Positions 9,530 to 18,510 are shown, numbered from the stretch's first letter. The stretch is DNA of 64,000 nt from Paraburkholderia sp. BL9I2N2 (GCF_004339745.1 NZ_SMGP01000003.1:434001-498000); one strand, 5' to 3'. Notes: a model not told the origin generated them from the sequence alone. A program made the numbers and translations.

Positions 9530-10512
9530 GCCACGCTTCCGCGACCGGCCGGACCACGTTCGTGTCGAGGCTCACCCGCAGAATCGACAAACCGATCGTG
9601 ATCGCATTCGCGTGCATCGTCGCGCTGCTGCTCGTTGGCGGAATGTTTTCGCGCAACTTCACGTCGCCGGAATACATCCTGCTGCAACTGAAGGTCGGCG
9701 CATTCCTCGGCATCATTGCGACCGGCCTGATGATGGTGATCCTGCTCGGCCACATTGACCTGTCGCTGCCGTGGACGATCACCGTCGGCGCGATGATGGC
9801 GTGCGCGGTCGCGGGGCACGGAGATCTCGGGCGTGTCCTCGCGATTCCGGTCGGGATCGGTTGCGGCGTGCTGATCGGCATCGTCAACGGCATCCTCGTC
9901 GCACTGCTGCGCATTCCGTCGATGATCGCGACGCTTGCGACCAATGCGGTCGCGCAGGGCATCATGATTGTCTATACGGGCGGATCGTCGCCGCAGGATT
10001 CCGCGCCGGAGGTGATGCGCTGGCTCGCGGCGGGCTGGCTCGTACCGGGCGTGCCGAATGCCGTCGCGCTGTGGGTGGTGATCGGCGGCGCCACGATGTT
10101 CCTGCTGTCGCGCACGACCTTCGGCCGCACGCTATACGCGATCGGCAACACCGAGCGCGCAGCGTATCTTTCTGGTATCGATACGCGGCTCGTCACGGTG
10201 ACCGCCTTCGCCGTGTGCAGCGCGTTCGCCGCGTTCGGCGGCGTGCTGCTCGCGGGCTATGCGTCGAAGGCCGCACAGTCGATGGGCGATGCTTACCTGT
10301 TGCCGGCGATCGCGGCGGTCGTGCTCGGCGGCACGTCGATTCTGGGTGGACGGGGTTCATACTTGGGCACGGTGGCCGGCGCGATCCTCATCACACTGCT
10401 GCAATCGATCCTCTCGGTCGCGCAGATGCCGGAGGCGGGGCGTCAGATCATCTACGGCGTGGTGATCGCGGCGATGCTCCTGCTGTATGGGCGAAGCAAG
10501 CGAGAGGCGTAG
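9526..10512 (+). CDS. CUT2-family sugar ABC transporter permease 2
   Basis: A 328-residue RbsC-like permease paralogous to the gene before it. Landmarks include ILLGHIDLSLPWTI, AAYLSGIDTRLVTV and VVLGGTSILGGRGSYLGT. The N-terminus carries an extra ~25 polar residues before the first helix. The frame is open upstream across the previous gene, but the coupled ATG at 9526 (overlapping the stop of permease 1) is clearly the start. It is the last gene of the operon. No sugar kinase or dehydrogenase follows, so the catabolic partner must lie elsewhere. Confidence 0.9.
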   Translation: MSHASATGRTTFVSRLTRRIDKPIVIAFACIVALLLVGGMFSRNFTSPEYILLQLKVGAFLGIIATGLMMVILLGHIDLSLPWTITVGAMMACAVAGHGDLGRVLAIPVGIGCGVLIGIVNGILVALLRIPSMIATLATNAVAQGIMIVYTGGSSPQDSAPEVMRWLAAGWLVPGVPNAVALWVVIGGATMFLLSRTTFGRTLYAIGNTERAAYLSGIDTRLVTVTAFAVCSAFAAFGGVLLAGYASKAAQSMGDAYLLPAIAAVVLGGTSILGGRGSYLGTVAGAILITLLQSILSVAQMPEAGRQIIYGVVIAAMLLLYGRSKREA

Positions 10513-10665
10513 GTCGAGCCGCTGGCCCGCCAGTCGCGCTCAATCGACGAGTGCAACCGGGCCAGGAGCGGTCAGTTACCGGCGTTATTCGAATGACCGC
10601 AGCTGGGTCGGCAATGGACATTTACTCCGCAACATCCGGACCGGGAGCTAATGTCTCATACCAAA

Positions 10666-11559
10666 TCAAGAACGATAACGAAGCGAGTCGATGACGACAC
10701 GTACAGCGACCGGAAGTTGGCGTCGGTCGGGATAATAGAGGAAGCTTCCCGCTAGCGTGACAGACCATCCCTCTAACACTTGCGTCAATGTGCCTGACTT
10801 CAGGTGGGGTTGCACCTGTTCTTTGAGAACATAGGCGAGGCCGTTTCCCGCCAGGGCCGCATGGATAAGGATATCGCTGTCATTGGAGATAAAGACCGGA
10901 TCGACTGGCACCTGGACGGATCGGCCCTCTCGCTCAAAGTCCCAGAAATGGAGGGCCTTCGAACTTGGCCGTTGATATCCCAGACATGCATGGCCGGCCA
11001 CATCGTCCGGAGTGAGCGGCGCGGCATTGTTCTTCAGATACGAGGGCGATGCAACCACCGCGGTTCGGTAGTCAGCACCGATGCGAACCGCCACCATGTC
11101 CTTAGCCAATAGTTCGCCATTTCGGATGCCCATGTCGAAGCCAGCCGCGACGATGTTTGCCAAGGAATCATCTACCGACAATTCAACTACGACTTCAGGA
11201 TAGTCGCGCCGAAGTTGTGTGAGCTTCGGCACGACGAACATAAGCGCTGCCGTGCGATGAACACTGATACGGACACGGCCTGCTGGCCGGCTTCGATTGT
11301 CCGCAAGCGTTGTCAAGCCTGCCCCGATCTCGCTGAAAGCGGGCCGCAACCGGCTCAACAGCTTTTCTCCCGCAGCGGTCGGCGCGACGTTTCTTGTGGT
11401 TCTATTGAGCAGCTTGACGCCGAGGCGCGCCTCCAGCAAGCGAATGGAATGGCTGAGAGCAGAAGCGGAAACACCGAGCCGCGCGGCCGCACGCGTGAAG
11501 CTGGATTCCTCGGCGATGGTTGCAAAAGTTAGCAGATCGGCCAGATCCTCGCGGTTCAT
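10666..11559 (-). CDS. LysR-family transcriptional regulator
   Basis: A 297-residue LysR-type regulator. The winged helix-turn-helix occupies residues 1-60 (FTRAAARLGVSASALSHSIRLLE, then LNRTTRNVAPT), followed by the two-lobed effector-binding domain (about 90-295). It is divergent from the short-chain dehydrogenase gene that starts 127 bases away, the classic arrangement for a LysR regulator controlling its neighbour. The effector is unknown. Confidence 0.92.
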   Translation of the reverse strand: MNREDLADLLTFATIAEESSFTRAAARLGVSASALSHSIRLLEARLGVKLLNRTTRNVAPTAAGEKLLSRLRPAFSEIGAGLTTLADNRSRPAGRVRISVHRTAALMFVVPKLTQLRRDYPEVVVELSVDDSLANIVAAGFDMGIRNGELLAKDMVAVRIGADYRTAVVASPSYLKNNAAPLTPDDVAGHACLGYQRPSSKALHFWDFEREGRSVQVPVDPVFISNDSDILIHAALAGNGLAYVLKEQVQPHLKSGTLTQVLEGWSVTLAGSFLYYPDRRQLPVAVRVVIDSLRYRS

Positions 11560-11581
11560 TGTTGAGTCTCACTCATGATTT

Positions 11582-11595
11582 CATACAAAATTATG
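11582..11595. promoter_or_regulatory. Candidate LysR binding dyad between divergent genes
   Basis: CATA-N6-TATG lies 23 bases upstream of the LysR start, inside the 126-base divergent spacer, in an AT-rich patch. It fits the loose T-N11-A LysR box pattern. Short dyads like this arise by chance, so support is weak. Confidence 0.3.
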
Positions 11596-11685
11596 TCACT
11601 AATCAACAAAGCCGACAGGCACTAGACTGCTGGAACTGATGACAGTCCGACGCAATAAGGCGTCGTGCAGTGCGCAGGAGGATCG

Positions 11686-12534
11686 ATGACAGCAAACATG
11701 ATCGCAGTGGTGACGGGTGCGAGCAGAGGCGCCGGAAAGGGCATCGCGATCTCGCTTGGAGAAGCCGGGGCCACGGTCTACGTCACCGGGCGCAGTGCCA
11801 CTGGGGGCGAAACGCCCTTCGGCGGTTCAGTAGATGAAACAGCCGAACTCGTGTCTCGCGCAGGCGGGACAGGAATAGGAGTTGTGCTCGATCACGCAGA
11901 CGATCTGGCAGTGGCAGATTTCTTCGCCGACATCCGTCGTCAACACGGCCGTCTCGATATCCTCGTGAACAATGCTGCAAAGGTTGGTGCACCCGCTCAA
12001 GGCGGCTTCTGGCAGAAGCCGTTGGATACGGCCGATGTGATTACTGTCGGCCTGCGCTCGCACTACGTGGCTAGCTACTATGCTGCGCCGCTTCTGATTG
12101 CCAATGGCCGTGGGTTGATTGTCAACACCGGACACTACGGTGCCGTCAGCTACCATCAGAACCCGGCCTACGGCGCCCAAAAGGCAGGTGCGGACAAAAT
12201 GGCGGCCGATATGGCGAAGGAGCTACGGCCATACAATGTCGCGGTGGTTTCCATCTGGATGGGCGGTTTAGACACCGAACGTGCTCGCGCCTATCTCGCT
12301 ACGCTCCTCGAAGACAAGCGCCCCAAGCAAAAGCGCGAGTCTCCACAATTTACAGGCCGCACTATCGCCGCGCTCTATGAATTTGAGTCCATGATGGCAC
12401 TTTCAGGCAGGGCGCTGATCGGCGCGGAGATCGGCGCAACACTCGGCGTGACCGACATCGACGGTAGCCGGCCACTCTCTGATCGCTACGCGATGGGTGG
12501 CCCGCCTGAGTTACATCGTTCCCTTACCATTTAA
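11686..12534 (+). CDS. Short-chain dehydrogenase/reductase (SDR)
   Basis: A 282-residue NAD(P)-dependent oxidoreductase. The cofactor motif TGASRGAGKG is at residues 9-18, the NNAAK motif in the middle, and the catalytic Tyr-x3-Lys (YGAQK) about two thirds along, preceded by NTGHYGAVS. After the core it has an extra ~60 residues with a basic stretch, longer than a classic 250-residue SDR. Start ATG 11686 follows AGGAGG with four bases. Probably regulated by the divergent LysR protein. The substrate is unknown. Confidence 0.88.
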   Translation: MTANMIAVVTGASRGAGKGIAISLGEAGATVYVTGRSATGGETPFGGSVDETAELVSRAGGTGIGVVLDHADDLAVADFFADIRRQHGRLDILVNNAAKVGAPAQGGFWQKPLDTADVITVGLRSHYVASYYAAPLLIANGRGLIVNTGHYGAVSYHQNPAYGAQKAGADKMAADMAKELRPYNVAVVSIWMGGLDTERARAYLATLLEDKRPKQKRESPQFTGRTIAALYEFESMMALSGRALIGAEIGATLGVTDIDGSRPLSDRYAMGGPPELHRSLTI

Positions 12535-12729
12535 GCCGTCCTGCCATATACAAATCTGAACACTAGCGAAGCGTGTCGGATGAAACCGTGCGAGGTTGGC
12601 TTTTGTCCGGGCAACGGCCATTCGTGATCGCGTGATCGTAGCCTACAGGGCGGCTGTGGGTCGATCTGGGTCGGTCGTCATCCGACTCAGTGCGGCCACT
12701 TTCTCCAGGGCGGCCAGGAGGCCTTTCAG

Positions 12730-12879
12730 ATGATTACCAATCCGGAACCAGAAAGCGGGCCTTCGCGCTCTGTCTATGCCAGTGGTGTCGTCCGGGAATA
12801 CGGAATGCGGGATGACCGATTCAAGTCAATACTTGATCCGGTTCCCGATAGCGCTTTCCGCAGCAGTGAACGATGTTAA
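12730..12879 (+). CDS. Small 49-aa open frame with strong ribosome site
   Basis: A polar 49-residue frame that starts at ATG 12730, eight bases after a perfect AGGAGG (12716-12721), and ends in TAA. The product begins MITNPEPESG and has no membrane segment, cysteine pair or recognisable motif. The good ribosome site is the only real support. It could be a true small protein or the 5' end of a lost larger gene. Confidence 0.35.
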   Translation: MITNPEPESGPSRSVYASGVVREYGMRDDRFKSILDPVPDSAFRSSERC

Positions 12880-12935
12880 GCGTGCACGTACGACCGAATG
12901 GGATGATTCGATTCGCTGGCTGGATCCGGACGTCG

Positions 12936-13457
12936 TCAGCGCGGCAACCTGCCAGCGGTCGCATTGACGCCAAGCACTGTCTGACCATCACTGGCAAGGT
13001 CGCATTGGTAAATGATCGGCGTATAGGTGCCGACGTCGTTCTGGAACTCGACCTTATCGCCAACGTATGTGATCGCGCCGCCCGGCTGATCGGTCCAGAG
13101 AAAGTAACTGAATTTCATCTCGTTGGGTGCCTCAGTCCATCTCACAGCGTGCGTCGCAAGTCGCTCGATCGGATCCTTGCAATAGGTGTCGGCCGCAACG
13201 ATCGCTTTCTCTGCGAGACATTGGAGGTCGTCCTTGCAGCACGACTGGGCTTGATTCATCGGGTCGTGGCCATCTTTGGCGCCATAGGTCGAAACGCAAC
13301 ACCCGCTGATCAACGATCCGACTATAAGAATCCCGAAGCCACCCCTTATCGGTCTCGCGCCGGTCTGCTGCTTTACCCCGGGCGCGCCATACTTGACGCA
13401 CTTCGTCGGCTTGCTGCGAGCCTCGCTCCCGAATTCCTTGCATTTGACCAACGCCAT
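12936..13457 (-). CDS. Single-pass membrane or lipoprotein-like protein with degenerate zinc ribbon
   Basis: A 173-residue protein. It begins MALVKCKEFG and continues to a second half-motif KCVKYGAP, which is the layout of the N-terminal zinc ribbon (CxxC...CxxC) seen in many proteobacterial proteins, but the second Cys of each pair is replaced by Phe and Tyr, so zinc binding is doubtful. A hydrophobic segment GGFGILIVGSLISGCC (about 47-62) follows; it could be a membrane anchor. The remainder is a soluble domain of unknown function ending GVNATAGRLPR, with several cysteines. Start ATG 13457 follows GGAGG with five bases, so the upstream in-frame ATG at 13481 is not used. Confidence 0.7.
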   Translation of the reverse strand: MALVKCKEFGSEARSKPTKCVKYGAPGVKQQTGARPIRGGFGILIVGSLISGCCVSTYGAKDGHDPMNQAQSCCKDDLQCLAEKAIVAADTYCKDPIERLATHAVRWTEAPNEMKFSYFLWTDQPGGAITYVGDKVEFQNDVGTYTPIIYQCDLASDGQTVLGVNATAGRLPR

Positions 13458-13876
13458 GAATTCCTCCGATCCACATCTCATCGGGCAGTTGCTCCAACAA
13501 CGGATGAGATTTTATCCCGAGCACTCTGAAATGCTCACCCCTTATTTCGTCACAACTGTCTTTGCGAATGGTTTGGCGGCCATGAGCAAATAACACACCT
13601 TTCCAGAGTAGAGGTAACGCGCCAGGCCGCAAGAAAATTATTGTTCCAGCGGACAATGGACCTTGGGCGGTGCCCGACAAGTGATCGACTAAGAAAGTTG
13701 ACTCCAAGCGCTCAATATGTTCGTTTTCCTCACAATGGAATGATCGCGCCGTAGGGTGCAGAGGTGGAAAAGGGGACCACCGATGCATTCAACGCAGACG
13801 ACCATGGCAGCTCCGGCCAGGAGTGGTCAATAGTTGCCGTGAGCCAAGATTCTCACCTTGTCGACTGTGTGTAGTC
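13458..13876. other. Intergenic region, no gene seen
   Basis: About 420 bases. The leftward gene's promoter should lie here. Frames overlapping it in either direction have no supporting features. Confidence 0.45.
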
Positions 13877-14350
13877 TTATTTAGGTGATGATGCCGCAGT
13901 TTCAATGGCGTAGATCATGCCCGAAGCCCCGCTACCTTTGCTACTAGCGGTCACAGAAGCGTCAGCTCTTACGCAGATTTTCGTGGGATCTCTGTATGTA
14001 ATCCAAACGTTTCCATCGTTGCTTACGTTCTCATTTCGTATCTCTCCAGTGTTGACTAAAAAAACTCGCTTCCAGCGTCCATTGCTGATCAGCCTTCATC
14101 AAAACCTCATATTGCTCGATAAGGTCTCGATGAGATGGATGAGCCGGTCTTGCAGGGGCAAGTCCAGATTGCCGCTCCCCGCGACATTGAACCAAGGTCC
14201 AATACCTGCCGGCGTACGCCAGTCCTATTCTTTCCCTGACGTACTTTCGTTCGGAGATTGCCATGACAACGTCAACAGGCCTGTTGACGGCAATGTCAAG
14301 TCGGCTGGTTTGCCGCTCCGTTCGAGCTTGAGTCGGGTCGTACGAACTCG
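13877..14350 (-). pseudogene. Decayed gene with three in-frame stops
   Basis: Reading leftward in one frame gives protein-like sequence interrupted by a TAG (14225-14227) and two consecutive TGA codons (14099-14101, 14096-14098). Segments include GPWFNVAGSGNLDLPLQDRL before the double stop, and VFLVNTGEIRNENVSND then NVWITYRDPTKICVRADA after it, ending at TAA (13877-13879). The pieces are in the same frame and have plausible composition, so I infer a gene killed by nonsense mutations. I do not recognise the family, and the 5' boundary is uncertain. Confidence 0.4.
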
Positions 14351-14438
14351 CAGAGCCGCAAAGCTTCCCGCCGCGATGACGTACAGATTGACGCGCCTGC
14401 GCGCCCGGAAGCGGGAAATCCAACTGGAGGGTGAAGAA

Positions 14439-14786
14439 ATGAAACCGTTACCGCTTCTCGTCGTGACCATCGCTGTTTCAGCCTGTGCAAGCCAACCGAT
14501 GCCGCCGAGCGCACAATCGCTTGGAGAAAGCCAGCAGCCCGTCCCCGCAGTCTCGCAATGCATCGCCCAGAAATGGGCAGACCAGTCTCAACAGACGGTC
14601 ATATCGCAGGTGATTGTGGCGAACAACCAGGCGATGGACGTCTACGCCCCGGGGCAGCAGCCTCCGAATGGCGCAGCCGCTCTCGTGCGGCCGTCGTGGA
14701 CGGGTAACAGCAAAACGTCGGTCGGTTTCCGCGCAGGCAGCGGGACAGGCGGCAACACCGGCGGTGATGTTAGCGGCTGCCTCTAG
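14439..14786 (+). CDS. Small predicted lipoprotein, 115 aa
   Basis: A 115-residue lipoprotein: signal MKPLPLLVVTIAVSACAS with Cys at residue 16 as lipobox cysteine. The mature part has two cysteines, one in VSQCIAQKW and one near the end (GGDVSGCL), possibly disulfide-linked, and a glycine-rich end. Start ATG 14439 follows GGAGG with eight bases; the frame is open upstream but without a ribosome site. No known family was recognised. It lies head-to-head or antisense to the decayed gene on its left and converges with the lipoprotein operon on its right. Confidence 0.7.
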   Translation: MKPLPLLVVTIAVSACASQPMPPSAQSLGESQQPVPAVSQCIAQKWADQSQQTVISQVIVANNQAMDVYAPGQQPPNGAAALVRPSWTGNSKTSVGFRAGSGTGGNTGGDVSGCL

Positions 14787-14829
14787 GCAGCGGGTCAGTC
14801 TGCGTTCGGCATTGCGCACGTGCGCCGTT

Positions 14830-15984
14830 TTACTTTCTGGATGTCGCCAGATCTTCCTCCACAAAGCGCAGAATCGCCTCCGTCAGCGCCTCGCGGGGGT
14901 AAGCGTTCTGCGTGACGAACAGGGAGCCGATCATGGTGTGTGTTCGAGCAACAGGCACGGCCAATGCCCAGTGATCGGCATTAACATAGCCCAGGAGAGC
15001 GCTTCCGGGCACGACCTGATCATAGAAGATCACCTGGCTGTCGTTGCGGGCATCGACCCGCGAGAGTTTGTCGTAGCTCGATTTTAGTATCGACGATATG
15101 CGTTCCGGCTGAGGGAACGTCACGAGCGAGTAGTAGCGTAGGTCGTTCGGAAGTGGGTTCTGTGCCATCCACGCCTTGCGTGTTGCGGGGCGCAGGCTTT
15201 GCACGGCGCCGCCGTCTCCCGAGGTGCAGGTCGCGCCCGGAAAATGCCGCAGCATGTCAGCCTGATATTGCTCGGCATCGTTGGCGAGCGGCGAGCCTCC
15301 AACCGCTCCCGCTGCGCTGACGACAGCCGCCACGCGGCTACGGATCTCCGGATACGCGACGACAGCCTCCAAGATGTCCGCGGCACCCTTCGAGTAACCG
15401 ACCAACACGAGCTGCGCTGCTCCAGCGGACAGTTGCATTGCCATGATGGCGTCGCGGATCTGATGTGCATTGTGGGTGGAACTCGACAGCCCGTCGACGT
15501 CGAGCATGACCCCGTCGTAGCCAAATTGTTGTAGCTGCTTGGTGACGGTTCCCGGCGAATTCAGCCACGGCTTGAAGCAGTCGTACCCGATGCCAGGGAC
15601 CACTGCCGCGATGAGGTGGCGCCTCGATTGACCGAGATCGACGCTCGCGCCGGAGCCGGCAGGTTCAGTGCCGACGCGCGTCAGTGCGTCTTCGCAAGCA
15701 CGGTAGTCAGGAAGTGCCGGGCCGTGAGCTTCAAGCACCGCACAGTAGATTTCGCGAAACCGCGCCCGCTTGTCCTGCACGCCCGCTTCGGATGCGGGAA
15801 CGAGCGCGAGCGGCGGCGTGTCCGTCGTGTAGGGAACGAGCGGCTTCGTTGCGCACGCTACGAGTGCAAGGCAGGTCGTAAGGAGCGCGAAACTGACACC
15901 ACCATTCTTCCACGCGCGCCGACCTGGAATCGGTCGCATCGAAACGCCATTTGGCGCTCCCGTGATGGAGTTACTTGCCGGCAT
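14830..15984 (-). CDS. Alpha/beta-hydrolase-like lipoprotein
   Basis: A 384-residue envelope protein. The signal sequence ends in LVACAT, a lipobox. The mature domain has the alpha/beta hydrolase nucleophile elbow LVGYSKGAAD (Ser in GxSxG), preceded by LIAAVVPGIGYDC and followed by a late His (NADHWALAV), a plausible catalytic His. Esterase or lipase-type activity is likely; the substrate is unknown. Start ATG 15984 is chosen because AAGGAG lies seven bases before it and it overlaps the stop region of the upstream gene (15971), so it is translationally coupled as the last of three genes. Confidence 0.75.
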   Translation of the reverse strand: MPASNSITGAPNGVSMRPIPGRRAWKNGGVSFALLTTCLALVACATKPLVPYTTDTPPLALVPASEAGVQDKRARFREIYCAVLEAHGPALPDYRACEDALTRVGTEPAGSGASVDLGQSRRHLIAAVVPGIGYDCFKPWLNSPGTVTKQLQQFGYDGVMLDVDGLSSSTHNAHQIRDAIMAMQLSAGAAQLVLVGYSKGAADILEAVVAYPEIRSRVAAVVSAAGAVGGSPLANDAEQYQADMLRHFPGATCTSGDGGAVQSLRPATRKAWMAQNPLPNDLRYYSLVTFPQPERISSILKSSYDKLSRVDARNDSQVIFYDQVVPGSALLGYVNADHWALAVPVARTHTMIGSLFVTQNAYPREALTEAILRFVEEDLATSRK

Positions 15985-17224
15985 TGCCGTTCTCCTTGCG
16001 TGCGGCGGACTCACGCTGCTCGAGGTAAGGCACCCAGTCAAGAATTTGCACGTTCGTAAAACTGAGCGGGCGTGTCGCGAAGAACATCACGGCACGCAGT
16101 CCGTCAGTGTAATAAGGCGTTCCATTCAGCGTTGTCCGCGGGTGTACCTGCGATGATGGACCCACGCCGTACACGAAGCCGAGTTTATCCAAACCGCCTG
16201 AATACATCAGGTCCTGGATCAGAAAGTTCCGCGCCTCGTCGACGTCCCCATGCAGCGCGTCGCCTGCCGTATGACGGTGCGCGAAGCGACCGCCGACCGG
16301 GCGACCGACCTGCCCCAGATACACTGCGTCACCGTTGAAGCGAATGGGCGCGAGCCATGCGCGCAATGAAGTGGAGGGCGCGCCCGCTTGCGCTTCCTTG
16401 CGCAGGACGACATCGGGTCTGCGTCCAAATACCCACTGCGAGAGGTCGTTTTCACGCATGTCGCGACGATAGCTACGCCGCACCATTGCGGCACCAATGT
16501 CCCCAAGCGTACCGACGACAATCACGTTCAACGGATCGGCTTCCGTTGTCCCGTGCTCATCAGTGGCACAACACGGCATCCGTTCGAGCGCTGCGCGCAA
16601 CGACGCAAGGTCGTGGTAGTCCGTGAATACAATCTCGGGATACTGGAACGGGGCCAGCGCGAAACGCGGGTCCGCGGCATCGCCCGGTACCGGCAGAAAC
16701 AGGGAGAAGGGGATCAGCGTTTTGCTTCCGAACAGATCGACATTGACGAGTTTGATCTGCCGGTCGGGATTGGTGAACAGAAACCCCGCGCGCGTTTCCC
16801 CGGGGGGAATGGGATTCCTGAATCCGAGCTTGTCCAGGTGGCTGTCGATGCTTGCATTCGTCGCGCCTCCGAGAAGCGTGTGCATGGACCACGCGACTTC
16901 GAGTGGCGAGAAGTAGTCCGGATCGGTGCCGGAATGCAGCAGCCATAACGCCTGCGAAGTCCGATTCTCGACTTCGATCCACAGCGGCTGGATGTTGGTC
17001 TTGTTGATGTCGGCGCCGAACATGCGCTTGCTGTCGTCTGGCCCCAGCACGGCCACGCTTACCCGTGCGTCCTGCTTCGTCGCGCTCACCGCACGCTCAC
17101 GAAGCGGCGCGTCGTCGATGCTGGTTGGGGCTGTCCACGTCGCACAGCCTGCGAAAATGAGCGAGAGGACGACGCCGCCAGCCGCATTCTTCAATGCACG
17201 TTGCAGCGACGACGATTCGCTCAT
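15971..17224 (-). CDS. LssY_C-like lipoprotein, paralogue 2
   Basis: A 417-residue lipoprotein (lipobox IFAGCAT near residue 28). The C-terminal half shows the LssY_C pattern: MPCCATDEHG, then DPLNVIVVGTLGDIGAAMVR, then RAWLAPIRFNGDAVYLGQVGR and HGDVDEARNFLIQDLMYSG. The N-terminal half (about 50-230) contains IQPLWIEVENRT and resembles a beta-sandwich. It is about 35-40% similar by eye to the gene upstream. Start ATG 17224 overlaps that gene's stop (ATGA). LssY_C is known mainly as a C-terminal domain of unknown role in membrane phosphatase-like proteins; here it is carried on a lipoprotein. Confidence 0.7.
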   Translation of the reverse strand: MSESSSLQRALKNAAGGVVLSLIFAGCATWTAPTSIDDAPLRERAVSATKQDARVSVAVLGPDDSKRMFGADINKTNIQPLWIEVENRTSQALWLLHSGTDPDYFSPLEVAWSMHTLLGGATNASIDSHLDKLGFRNPIPPGETRAGFLFTNPDRQIKLVNVDLFGSKTLIPFSLFLPVPGDAADPRFALAPFQYPEIVFTDYHDLASLRAALERMPCCATDEHGTTEADPLNVIVVGTLGDIGAAMVRRSYRRDMRENDLSQWVFGRRPDVVLRKEAQAGAPSTSLRAWLAPIRFNGDAVYLGQVGRPVGGRFAHRHTAGDALHGDVDEARNFLIQDLMYSGGLDKLGFVYGVGPSSQVHPRTTLNGTPYYTDGLRAVMFFATRPLSFTNVQILDWVPYLEQRESAARKENGNAGK

Positions 17225-18510
17225 TGCTTTGCTCCTGAGGGCAGGGCGTTGAGCTTTGCCATCGCCTCCCAAGGGAGAAATTCGATCCCTGAGAGCGAGG
17301 TGGGTTGCCGGTCGAATACGAGTACCTGCCGATAGCCGTCGGTGTAGTAGGGGTCAGTGGTGAGATTCTCGCTCGGTGCGACTGACGGGGCGGCGCCGAC
17401 TCCCTTTACGAATCCGATCTTCTGGAGGTTCTGGGAATAGGCCATGTCCTCGGTAAGTGATGTCCGCGCCTCATCTACGTCCGGGTCGATCTTGTGCGTC
17501 GTCAACGTCGGTGAGTGGAACGTAAGGCGAACGCCGATATCCCGGCTGATCTGGCCCACCCACACGGGCTTGCCCCGATAGCGCATCGGGCTGAGCCAGA
17601 GGCGTAAGTGATTGCGCTGGTGAATCGTGTCGCGCGCTTTCTGCAGAGCGAGGTCCTGCGCCCGGCCAAACAGATAAAGATCGCTGACAGGTGCGTTGAC
17701 GTAACGCTCGCCGGAAAGCGCGGAGGTAATCATCTTCATGATTGCACCGGACCATTTTTGTTCGGTTGGACTCCAGCCTCGTCGGACCAGTGCGGGAAAC
17801 GCGTCGTCGAGGCCTCCCACTATGACGAGATTGAGCGGATCGCCGTTCTTCGAACCGTCCTCATTGGTCGCGCAACAGGGAAGCGCTTCGAGTGCGACGC
17901 GGAAAGCCTCATCGTCCGTGTAGTCGACAATCGTTTCAGGCGGATAGACCTCACGCCGAAAGACTGCGCTGACATGGTAATCGGCGTAGAAGCCGGGCAC
18001 CACTATGAGGAACGAGAATGTCTTTGCCTGCGCGCTCGCAACGAGGTCCAATTGGACGAGCTTCGCGCCCTCGCTGAGGTTGGTCAGCACATACCCCGAT
18101 ACGGTCTGCCCTGGCAGCACAGGGTTGCGGAAGGCGAGCCCGCGGAAGCGCCTGTCGATTTCGTCTTTCCCGCCGGGCGGTTTGTTGCCGTCAAACGCCT
18201 CGGCCGCTTCGGAAGACGGAAAGAAATTTGGGTCGAGGCCAGGCGACATCAGGAAATAGCTGACCGTCTCGTCGTTCTGAATCTCGATCCATACCGGCTG
18301 AATCCCCTTTTTCGCGAGCGGCACGCCGTAAACCGCCGCGCTTTCGTCAGCAGAAAGCACTGAAGCGGAAACCCGGAGCCCTCCTTCGGTGCGAGTCACG
18401 GCGCGGCTCTTATAGGTCAGTCCGCCTGCATCCGGTAGCGTAATGACGCAATTGCACAACACGACGGCGATGACAACCGCAGCCAGCAATCGATTCACAA
18501 TGCGGTCCAT
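17221..18510 (-). CDS. LssY_C-like lipoprotein, paralogue 1
   Basis: A 429-residue predicted lipoprotein (VVLCNCVI; Cys at about 21). It shares layout and motifs with the next gene: IQPVWIEIQNDETVSYF in the first half, LPCCATNEDG, then GDPLNLVIVGGLDDAFPALV with the following GW, RLWLSPMRYRGKPVWVGQISR, and DPDVDEARTSLTEDMAYSQ. These are LssY_C landmarks. First gene of the three-gene lipoprotein operon; promoter expected in the ~450 bases to its right. Function is unknown. The paired cysteines in PCCAT are conserved in both copies. Confidence 0.7.
   Translation of the reverse strand: MDRIVNRLLAAVVIAVVLCNCVITLPDAGGLTYKSRAVTRTEGGLRVSASVLSADESAAVYGVPLAKKGIQPVWIEIQNDETVSYFLMSPGLDPNFFPSSEAAEAFDGNKPPGGKDEIDRRFRGLAFRNPVLPGQTVSGYVLTNLSEGAKLVQLDLVASAQAKTFSFLIVVPGFYADYHVSAVFRREVYPPETIVDYTDDEAFRVALEALPCCATNEDGSKNGDPLNLVIVGGLDDAFPALVRRGWSPTEQKWSGAIMKMITSALSGERYVNAPVSDLYLFGRAQDLALQKARDTIHQRNHLRLWLSPMRYRGKPVWVGQISRDIGVRLTFHSPTLTTHKIDPDVDEARTSLTEDMAYSQNLQKIGFVKGVGAAPSVAPSENLTTDPYYTDGYRQVLVFDRQPTSLSGIEFLPWEAMAKLNALPSGAKQ

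Noticed and set aside
14225..14563. Minus-strand frame opposite the 115-aa lipoprotein as an intact gene
   Set aside because: Its right half is antisense to a lipoprotein with good start and lipobox; only the left half is kept as part of the decayed gene.
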